This document shows positions 36,367 through 42,841 of a stretch of 42,841 nt of DNA, piece by piece. The stretch covers positions 1 to 42,841 of the forward strand of contig PBLJ01000070.1 in the NCBI GenBank assembly GCA_002721705.1, read 5' to 3'. A program made the translations under genes and the position numbers. Each line of letters opens with the position of its first letter. Position 1 is the first letter of the stretch. Origin of the DNA: Opitutia bacterium. Its GTDB lineage: Bacteria; Verrucomicrobiota; Verrucomicrobiia; Opitutales; Seribacteraceae. Under the pieces are notes generated by a model that ran no database searches, was not told where the DNA came from, and was given only the letters and a program-made list of their open reading frames with translations.

Positions 36367-36395
36367 ATCAACATATCCTGATGCGTTGATATGTT
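36367..36395. promoter_or_regulatory. Nested inverted repeats upstream of metK-ahcY
   Basis: Two overlapping dyads: AACATATC (36370-36377) with GATATGTT (36388-36395), arms of eight with a ten-base spacer; and ATCAAC (36367-36372) with GTTGAT (36385-36390). They could be the operator of a methionine-cycle regulator such as an ArsR-type SahR, or form a leader hairpin. No SAM riboswitch fold was recognised. Confidence 0.5.
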
Positions 36396-36468
36396 ATTGA
36401 ACCTTCAAATGAAGAAAGCCCAACCTGTTCTTGATGGGACTCACAAGCCCTTCCCTAGCCTGGATTGG

Positions 36469-37344
36469 TCAGCGTTTCAACATGGCGCGCAAATAAGCGC
36501 CATAGGGAGAGGACCCATGTCGATCGGCAGCGGCTTCGATGGCCGCTTCCTCCAACCAGCCCTTGTAATATCCTATTTCCTCGAGACAAGCGATCTTGAG
36601 ACCTTGACGACGCTCGATGACCTTCACGAAATCGGTTGCCGATGCCAAGTTGTCGTGACTCCCGGTGTCGAGCCAAGCAGTGCCTCGACCCAATACTTGA
36701 ACGGACAGCTCGCCCTGATTCAAGTAAGCAAGGTTGAGATCGGTTATTTCCAATTCGCCGCGCGCGGAAGGCTCGATTGCCTTGGCCATCAATGGAGCGT
36801 TTCCGTCGTAGAAATAAAGACCCGGCACGGCATAGTTTGATTTGGGTTGGCTCGGTTTTTCCTCCAAGGAAACGGCATTCCCTTCGTCATCGAACTCCAC
36901 CACTCCGTAAATGCTGGGGTCCGCGACGTGATAACCAAAAATAGTTGCTCCTTGGGTTTTGCTGTCCGCATCGGAGAGAATTTGCTCCAAGTCGTGTCCA
37001 TGAAAAACGTTGTCTCCGAGAATGAGCGCCGAACTGGATCCATCGAGAAAATCTTCGGCTATGATCAAAGCTTGGGCAAGACCTTCCGGATTGGGTTGTT
37101 CGGCATAAGTGAACTGTACGCCGAAACGAGCCCCGTCCCCGAGCAGGCTGCGGAATTGGGGCAAGTCATGGGGTGTGGAAATAATCAAGATTTCCCGGAT
37201 ACCGGATAGCATCAGGATGGAAATGGGATAGTACACCATGGGCTTGTCGTAAACGGGCATCAACTGCTTGCTGACCGAAATGGTGAGCGGATAGAGGCGG
37301 GTACCCGAACCTCCGGCCAAAACGATGCCTTTCCGATCACTCAT
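36469..37344 (-). CDS. rfbA: Glucose-1-phosphate thymidylyltransferase
   Basis: Makes dTDP-glucose from dTTP and glucose-1-phosphate, the first step to dTDP-rhamnose. 291 residues, with the nucleotide-binding start IVLAGGSGTRLYPLT, the PVYDKPMVYYPISILMLSGI segment, GDNVFHG and EEKPSQPKSNYAVPGLYFY, all typical of RfbA/RmlA. The start overlaps the rfbB stop by four bases. Last gene of the rhamnose cluster, ending 147 bases before metK. Confidence 0.96.
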   Translation of the reverse strand: MSDRKGIVLAGGSGTRLYPLTISVSKQLMPVYDKPMVYYPISILMLSGIREILIISTPHDLPQFRSLLGDGARFGVQFTYAEQPNPEGLAQALIIAEDFLDGSSSALILGDNVFHGHDLEQILSDADSKTQGATIFGYHVADPSIYGVVEFDDEGNAVSLEEKPSQPKSNYAVPGLYFYDGNAPLMAKAIEPSARGELEITDLNLAYLNQGELSVQVLGRGTAWLDTGSHDNLASATDFVKVIERRQGLKIACLEEIGYYKGWLEEAAIEAAADRHGSSPYGAYLRAMLKR

Positions 37345-38396
37345 GACAACCCTAGTCGTTCGCGCTGATAATTGCCATCCGCTATGGCTTCACACCATGA
37401 GAGGTTGGCGAGGTACCATTCGACGGTGGTGCGCAAACCCTGCGTGAAATCATGTTTCGGACTCCAGGAAAGTTCCGCGCGAATTTTGGTCGAATCAATG
37501 GCATACCGCCAATCGTGACCAGGTCTATCCTGTACAAAAGCCTTCAGTTGATCGTGGGGAGAACCCTCGGGACGCAGGTCGTCCAAAATCGAACAGATCG
37601 AATCAACCACTTCCAGGTTGGTTCTCTCCGAATCTCCTCCAATGCAATAAGTTTCGCCCGGACGACCCATGGTCAAAGACAGCCATATGGCCTCGCAATG
37701 ATCAACCACGTAAAGCCAATCCCTCACGTTGCCTCCATCACCATAGATGGGAAGAGACTTGCCCTCCAAGGCGTTAAGAATCATGAGGGGAATTAACTTT
37801 TCGGGGAACTGACGGGGCCCGTAATTATTGGAGCAATTGGTGGTGACGACGGGCAATCCGTAAGTGTGATGATAGGCGCGGACGAGGTGATCGGCGGAAG
37901 CCTTCGATGCTGCATAAGGGCTGTTGGGAGCATAAGCCGAGGTCTCTCGGAAAGCGGGGTCATCCGAGTGAAGAGAACCAAATACCTCGTCCGTAGAGAC
38001 GTGCAGGAAGCGAAAACTTTCACGACCAGCGGAAGGCAGCTCCGCCCAGAACCGGTGAGCTGCATCTAGGAGACGAAGCGTGCTCACGACGTTGGTTTGG
38101 AAAAAAGGTTCAGGAGAATCGATGGACCGGTCGACGTGACTTTCGGCGGCGAAATTCACCACGCCTTCGATTTCGTGTGTGGTGAGAAGACTCGACGTCA
38201 GGTCACCATCACCAATGTCGCCTTGGACGAAGAGGTACCGAGGGTCGTCCTCCCAATCAGTCAAGTTTTCCGGGTTTCCCGCATAAGTCACCTTGTCCAA
38301 GTTGACAACCTTTGCGACCTCCCCTTCCTCAAGCAAAAGGCGCACGAAATTGGAGCCAATGAAACCCAACCCGCCTGTCACCAGTATATTTTTCAT
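37341..38396 (-). CDS. rfbB: dTDP-glucose 4,6-dehydratase
   Basis: Converts dTDP-glucose to dTDP-4-keto-6-deoxyglucose. An extended SDR enzyme of 351 residues with the NAD loop VTGGLGFIGSNF, the catalytic TDE in HVSTDEVFG, the YAASKAS tyrosine/lysine pair, and NNYGPRQFPEKLIPLMI, the RfbB hallmark. It starts 23 bases after the preceding reductase-like gene and overlaps rfbA. Confidence 0.96.
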   Translation of the reverse strand: MKNILVTGGLGFIGSNFVRLLLEEGEVAKVVNLDKVTYAGNPENLTDWEDDPRYLFVQGDIGDGDLTSSLLTTHEIEGVVNFAAESHVDRSIDSPEPFFQTNVVSTLRLLDAAHRFWAELPSAGRESFRFLHVSTDEVFGSLHSDDPAFRETSAYAPNSPYAASKASADHLVRAYHHTYGLPVVTTNCSNNYGPRQFPEKLIPLMILNALEGKSLPIYGDGGNVRDWLYVVDHCEAIWLSLTMGRPGETYCIGGDSERTNLEVVDSICSILDDLRPEGSPHDQLKAFVQDRPGHDWRYAIDSTKIRAELSWSPKHDFTQGLRTTVEWYLANLSWCEAIADGNYQRERLGLS

Positions 38397-38419
38397 GCCG
38401 AAACCACTAGATACTTATC

Positions 38420-39286
38420 CTAATTCGCCATTCTTCTCAAGGAATCCCGACACGCTTCCTCCACCGGTCTCAAAGGAACCCCGGCATCGATGATCTTGGA
38501 GGAATCGAGGACACAACTGGAACGAGGAGTACGACCTGCCTCTTGCATGAATTCTCGCTCACTCTCGAAAAAGGAAAATTCCTTGGCTGTCAAACCCGCC
38601 TCCTTAATCCATTCAACGACCTGAAGAGTGGTGACGGCACCCGGATTAACCACGTTGTAGAGGCCAAAGGGAATCTGTTTTTCCCAGCATGCAAAGGTCG
38701 CTGCAACGTAATCATCCAAATGGGACAAGGAATTCTCCACGTCCAGCAATCGGTCGTATTGCAATAACTTGGTCAGGTAGTTGCGATTCGAGTCCTCATG
38801 GTTGAAAGGGACTCTCAAGCGCCACACGTAGCAATTCGCCGCCCCTCTCAGCATTTCCTCTCCAAGCGCCTTGGTTCCACTGTAGAAACTACACGGAGGA
38901 GAGCGGAATGAGAAATTCGGTTGATCATCCTCGGTCCAACCCAGATTGTCGGAGGGTCGGCCTTGGAAAACGCAACCACTGGAAACATGTCCCCATGGCG
39001 TCTTGGTTTCCTCGCAAGCTTGTCGAATCCGACCAGGAAGAACGGCATTTCCAAACAGACATTCCGCTTTGTTCAATTCGCATGCATCCACGTTGGGCTT
39101 CCCGGTATAACCGGCAGCATTGATAACGAAATCAGGTCGGCGATCCTTCAACCAACCAAGAAAAGTGGAGAAATCGGCATAATCGAGCTCGGCTCGGCTC
39201 AAGCCTTCGCATGCAATTCCTCGAGTCCGCAGGTAAGACAAGTAGTGACTGCCCACGTAACCCGTAGCACCTAAGATTGCGATCAT
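38420..39286 (-). CDS. NAD(P)-dependent sugar-nucleotide enzyme resembling plant NRS/ER
   Basis: A 288-residue SDR protein of the RmlD-like group that opens the rhamnose cluster. GATGYVG (residues 6-12) binds the dinucleotide; Y135 and K139 in YSGTK are the catalytic pair. Segments AAGYTGKPNVDACE, SSGCVF (C105), RVPFNHE, YDRLLDVENS and NPGAVTT match, from memory, plant NRS/ER and the C-terminal half of RHM. Those enzymes do both 3,5-epimerisation and 4-reduction of the 4-keto-6-deoxy sugar. They fit less well to bacterial RfbD. No rfbC is present in the cluster, which fits a bifunctional enzyme. The alternative is an ordinary RmlD with RfbC encoded elsewhere. Confidence 0.8.
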   Translation of the reverse strand: MIAILGATGYVGSHYLSYLRTRGIACEGLSRAELDYADFSTFLGWLKDRRPDFVINAAGYTGKPNVDACELNKAECLFGNAVLPGRIRQACEETKTPWGHVSSGCVFQGRPSDNLGWTEDDQPNFSFRSPPCSFYSGTKALGEEMLRGAANCYVWRLRVPFNHEDSNRNYLTKLLQYDRLLDVENSLSHLDDYVAATFACWEKQIPFGLYNVVNPGAVTTLQVVEWIKEAGLTAKEFSFFESEREFMQEAGRTPRSSCVLDSSKIIDAGVPLRPVEEACRDSLRRMAN

Positions 39287-39976
39287 TACGAAAGAGAAAA
39301 AGACATGCAGCCAAAAGGGAAAAATGCACCTACCGGAAAGACACGCAACACCAATCAGAGACTATGGAAACATGGCAAAACCCGTTGACTTGAGCTCCGC
39401 GAAAACCAATGCTTCGGCATTCAAATGCGGGTGGATCCATCTTCTCCTTACTGATTTCCTTCCGGAAAATTGCGAAGATTGTCTCGTTTTGGAGCAAGCA
39501 AAGATTTCATCATGAGATTTCCGCGTAACTCAATTTCCCCAACAATCCATTGGATGCATTGAACGGATGGACTTGAAGCGAATCAATCGCGAGGTCATTG
39601 AACAAATACCGAAGAATGCGTAGTAAATTAATCAATTTTCAATTCAACAAAACATAGTGAGAACGTCGCCTCGAGATGGGTTTTGATAGGGGGCGTCCGG
39701 CGTAATTGGAGAAGATTACTAAGATTTTACACCGGTCGAATGCAGTACTGATTGGTGATGGACAAGTTAGAGCTTAGGGCACCCAGATGAGTAATGCACA
39801 AAATATGGGAATACAGTGAAACTAGTGTAATCGGTAAAGGAAAGAGGTAAAGAAAAGGGTGTAAAATGTAAAAGGAACTGGTGCAATGCGGGACATAATC
39901 AACATAGTTTTGAGAAGGTAACGTGATTTGGGGTAATTATTGTATGAAGGCATTGAGAGATTAGAGGAGAGAGTGA
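39287..39976. other. Gene-free transition from host-like to low-GC DNA
   Basis: No gene can be supported in this 690-base stretch. GC falls after about 39500. From about 39650 to 39976 the plus strand is conspicuously poor in C and rich in A and G. An ATTAATTAATTAATT run lies at the end of the following gene. No convincing repeat, tRNA or terminator was found. Confidence 0.6.
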
Positions 39977-41758
39977 TTAATTAATTAATTGGTAAAGAGA
40001 GTGATGTTCTGTATTGAAAATATTTTTATAATTCTTTGAATACAATAAAAGCTCAGTTTCTTCATGATCTTTATTAATGTTGAAAATAATATATTTCGGT
40101 CGATGAGTATCTATGATATTAGCAAAAGATTGAAAGGTTTTGTCTGAGGGTTGTTGACAGTGTGTACCGGCGTTGAGTCGATTTGTAATTTCCTCTTCAT
40201 CAAACCAGAGACCCATGATGTCTCTTCGGTAATTAATAGTTTTAAGCGTACCGTTAGTAAATAGTAAAGGCATTAGAGCATGTGCACTGAGAAAGTTGCC
40301 ATTATTCATATGCGCACTAAGAAGCTTAGATTCCGCATATTCATTGGGGTTTAATTTATAATGGAAGCTAGTGTTTACATTGTAGGTGTTTGTTTCAAAA
40401 TATCCAAAAAATTTTAAATTAAGGTTTAGTATTGTTAGGATTAGTATGCAACCGAATAGGATGTATGTCTTATATTTAAGGCCATGAAGCTTTTCTAGAA
40501 TTATAATTATAGATATAGTTAGTAGAAAGTAAATTGGGAAAATGTAAAACATCCTCCAATATATGTTAGGCCCAACGATATAGTGGATCAGTAAACTGCT
40601 GGATATTGGATTTACAAATAAGGTAATTACAACAGCAAACCAGATTATGATAAAGCAACGAGTCTTGTTATTACGGGAAGTAAAAAGCAAGACAAGCAGG
40701 CCTACCATTGGGAAAATAGCGGTAGGTCGCCAATAAGAATCATAAATGTCATTGTTGATTAAAAAAGCAAAATGACCCCAAAAGTCTTTGGGGAACTCCT
40801 TATTCACCAGGGCGTTGACGCCAATATTGTATGGATTTACAAAGAGTAAGTAGAATGCATAAAGTATAATGGGTGTTGTTGCAGAAAGATAATAGAATGA
40901 ATTCCTAAAGGATAGTTTGCTACCATTAACATAGTGTGCAACTAGAAGAGAAAAAGTGAGCGGGGGAATCAAAGCGATGGAGGATGTTGACAAACCAATT
41001 GCAGATATAGAACAGATTGAAAGGAAAAATATTTTTTGAGTATCGGGGTTATGAAAATATCGAATGCTTAAAAAGCAGTAGTAGGGAATTAACAGGGTCA
41101 AAAGTACTGCTTTCCCTTGAAATAATCGTTTAAATAGAAAATTACTTGGAGATCTATGCGTTTCACCCATGAGGCATAGAAGCAGTATAACAATAATTAC
41201 AGTATAAATTACTCTTGGCTCATTAGGAGTATATAATGTTGCAATAGCATACAATAATAAAGGCACAATAAAGGACACTAAAGCTAAATGCCATATATAA
41301 TATATATCTAGAATGTTAATAGATAACACATAGGCAACAGCTCCTTGATAAAGTTCAAATGGTTGAAAAGTACTGACGATTCGATCATTTTCACTTAAAG
41401 GATAGATATAGTGATTGTATAGGTCTACCTTTTCGGATGGATCGTGAATATAATATACTACATTTGACAAGTATGCGAAATCATCACTATCCGGCCGGAT
41501 AACAAAGAACGCGTACAGGGCTGTACTTAAACCCAAGACTATTAGTGTAACAATTGATTTATCAAATCTTATTAAGTATAATTTCTTTGCTAAGAAATAT
41601 AGGTTTATACCTATTGCTATTACGGTTATAAGTGAATATAATTTAAATGGTATGTTTACTAACTGTACAATTACAGTAATAATTGTTACACAAGCTAGGT
41701 TAACAACAAAGAAATTTAATAGTACTGTACAGAACTTTAATGTATTTTCTTTTCCCAT
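39977..41758 (-). CDS. Low-GC polytopic membrane protein, GT-C/DUF6077-like
   Basis: A 593-residue integral membrane protein with about 12-14 hydrophobic helices. RPDSDDFAYL (D90, D92, D93) follows the third helix, in the first large loop. An acidic motif there is typical of GT-C glycosyltransferases that use lipid-linked sugar donors, and of DUF6077 proteins, which this resembles from memory. A soluble C-terminal domain of ~120 residues follows the last helix. By eye the gene is about one-third GC and prefers AT-rich codons, unlike all neighbours, which suggests transfer. The rhamnose genes next to it suggest a role in surface-polysaccharide assembly. The start has no clear Shine-Dalgarno but an AT-rich upstream region. 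Confidence 0.75.
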   Translation of the reverse strand: MGKENTLKFCTVLLNFFVVNLACVTIITVIVQLVNIPFKLYSLITVIAIGINLYFLAKKLYLIRFDKSIVTLIVLGLSTALYAFFVIRPDSDDFAYLSNVVYYIHDPSEKVDLYNHYIYPLSENDRIVSTFQPFELYQGAVAYVLSINILDIYYIWHLALVSFIVPLLLYAIATLYTPNEPRVIYTVIIVILLLCLMGETHRSPSNFLFKRLFQGKAVLLTLLIPYYCFLSIRYFHNPDTQKIFFLSICSISAIGLSTSSIALIPPLTFSLLVAHYVNGSKLSFRNSFYYLSATTPIILYAFYLLFVNPYNIGVNALVNKEFPKDFWGHFAFLINNDIYDSYWRPTAIFPMVGLLVLLFTSRNNKTRCFIIIWFAVVITLFVNPISSSLLIHYIVGPNIYWRMFYIFPIYFLLTISIIIILEKLHGLKYKTYILFGCILILTILNLNLKFFGYFETNTYNVNTSFHYKLNPNEYAESKLLSAHMNNGNFLSAHALMPLLFTNGTLKTINYRRDIMGLWFDEEEITNRLNAGTHCQQPSDKTFQSFANIIDTHRPKYIIFNINKDHEETELLLYSKNYKNIFNTEHHSLYQLIN

Positions 41759-42660
41759 ACTTTACATATATACTATACTATAAACAATTATGATTTCCAT
41801 ATACACACCAATAGCATCGTCTAAGAACCCTATGTTAAATGACAATTTAACTTAATCTATCCAAACCTTTGCTCAAACTAATTTATCTCCAATTATGAAT
41901 TTCACATATCTATTTGTTTTCATTTCACCATTTGTTCGCTGACTACAACTCATTTTCACCATCAACATCCTACACAGACTGCCTGAACGACTCCTAAACA
42001 CTTCTCCTTCAATCCTTTTACACTTACACTTTTAACCATCAAAAGTTATTCGCCCTTTTTCCATCAGTAGGTTGTTTGGCACCATAGCTTCTTTCGTTTC
42101 TCCAAGGATAAGACAATATTTCCAATTCCTCCAGATCATCCCTTCCCGCGGATTTTTAACGCAATTCTTTTAATTCAAATACTTTTCTACCTCCTCCAAG
42201 AGCTATTTCCGCAGTTTTTTATTTCCTTATCACTTGGACGAACATAAAGCCTTTGACTCAATTAACGCTATGTAAAGTCCTTTGCTTCACTCTGCGTTAC
42301 CCTCATTATAGCTTTATTTGCACTTGAAGTTCATTGTCTTACCCCAACCACTTTCCTTTTAATTATTCCCTTAACCCATGTGATCTTGATAGATACATAA
42401 TGGTGTGGTCAGGAACAAATTCCTGCCAGCAACAGTTGTTAAATTTATTCTTTTTCATTTCATATCTATTTATCCAATACCATATTCCAAGCTGATACGG
42501 CATTTGCTGACATTAACCCAGCACCTTCCATATAAATCGGGGGAAGAGCACCCAACGATGACCTTAATGGATTATCAGTCTGTAAAATGAATTGGCATGC
42601 AAACTCGCAAGATCCAGTTCAAATCGCGATTAAGATACTTACCCAAATTCAGTATTGATC
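41759..42660. other. Gene-free, pyrimidine-rich AT-rich region
   Basis: About 900 bases without a supportable gene. The plus strand is strongly C/T-rich and G-poor (for example 41930-42380), the reverse of the left flank of the membrane-protein gene. A 61-codon frame at 42405-42590 lacks coding character. The AT-rich DNA just above 41758 probably holds the promoter of the leftward gene. Confidence 0.55.
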
Positions 42661-42841
42661 ATGCAAGCAGGCTTTGGAAGAAATCCGACTTACTTCTCAA
42701 TAAAATTTACATGGCAAAGGATGCAAGTTGAAACCAAACGGACGAATCCTCCCGAGATCGCATTGATTGATCCGGAAGCGACCTATGACAACCTTCCGGG
42801 TCTTAAATTCAAAAACGCCAACGGGTTGGTATGGCATTACA
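42661..42841 (+). CDS. Unidentified protein, 3'-truncated by the window end
   Basis: A frame open from 42634 to the last base, with ATG codons at 42661 and 42721. It reads MQAGFGRNPTYFSIKFTWQR and then includes NPPEIALIDPEATYDNLPG and ANGLVWHY. GC returns to host-like values here, which supports coding. About 60 residues are visible and no family is recognised. The ATG at 42721 has AAAGG directly before it, too close for a normal ribosome site, so 42661 is preferred only weakly. Confidence 0.45.
   Translation, partial: MQAGFGRNPTYFSIKFTWQRMQVETKRTNPPEIALIDPEATYDNLPGLKFKNANGLVWHY

Noticed and set aside
36323..36468. SAM or SAH riboswitch ahead of metK
   Set aside because: The region is short and I could not find the conserved cores of known SAM/SAH riboswitch classes; the dyad looks more like an operator.
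42405..42590. 61-codon frame in the pyrimidine-rich region
   Set aside because: Low-complexity composition, no ribosome site and no recognisable product.

Overview
The window reads as chromosomal DNA of a Gram-negative, probably marine, bacterium. The best guess is Verrucomicrobiota, class Opitutae (Puniceicoccales-like). This is inference from gene content: a Trp/Tyr-rich C-terminal surface module of the kind I associate with Opitutae secreted proteins, a long Bacteroidetes/Verrucomicrobia-type PurF, a lipoprotein transglycosylase, an Mrp-type cation antiporter and a respiratory haem A synthase. No rRNA, tRNA, CRISPR array, transposase or prophage module was seen.

Layout. 1-3915 (+): 3' part of glnD (PII uridylyltransferase), then a soluble GAF-GAF histidine kinase. 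3930-4520 (-): HNH nuclease. 4628-10677 (-): purine operon purS, FAH-family hydrolase, purQ, purL, purF. 10752-14897 (-): xerD-like recombinase, lipoprotein lytic transglycosylase, and a secreted protein with an HExxH motif behind its own promoter. 15021-23075 (-): ten-gene Mrp/Mnh-like antiporter operon (E, F, G, MbhD-like, MbhE-MnhB, C, three MnhD-like modules and a 111-aa membrane protein). 23171-28842 (-): fdhD, metallophosphoesterase, VOC protein, FdhF/YdeP-type molybdoenzyme, haem A synthase. 28864-31949 (+): yaaA, isochorismatase-like hydrolase, lipoprotein endonuclease/exonuclease/phosphatase. 32011-33600 (-): obg, two tiny overlapping genes, and a decayed second obg 3' end. 33690-36322 (-): metK-ahcY behind a nested dyad. 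36469-39286 (-): rfbA, rfbB and an enzyme resembling plant NRS/ER, making dTDP-rhamnose. 39287-42660: low-GC DNA with one 593-aa GT-C-like membrane protein. A truncated reading frame starts at 42661.

How the genes work together. purS, purQ and purL give the complete three-part FGAM synthase, and purF the first committed step of purine synthesis. metK and ahcY make S-adenosylmethionine and remove S-adenosylhomocysteine. FdhD would sulfurate the molybdenum cofactor of the FdhF/YdeP-type enzyme in the same gene string. The rfb genes and the low-GC membrane protein look like the edge of a surface-polysaccharide locus that continues past the right end.

Most notable: (i) an obg terminus separated from a decayed second obg 3' end by a two-gene cassette with a perfect palindrome, suggesting a small integrated element; (ii) an Mrp operon with split MrpA functions, three antiporter modules, an unassigned small subunit and lysine-rich tails of similar sequence on three subunits; (iii) a bacterial NRS/ER-like enzyme apparently replacing RfbC and RfbD; (iv) a low-GC block with a strand-skew switch and no ACGT tetranucleotide in its gene.
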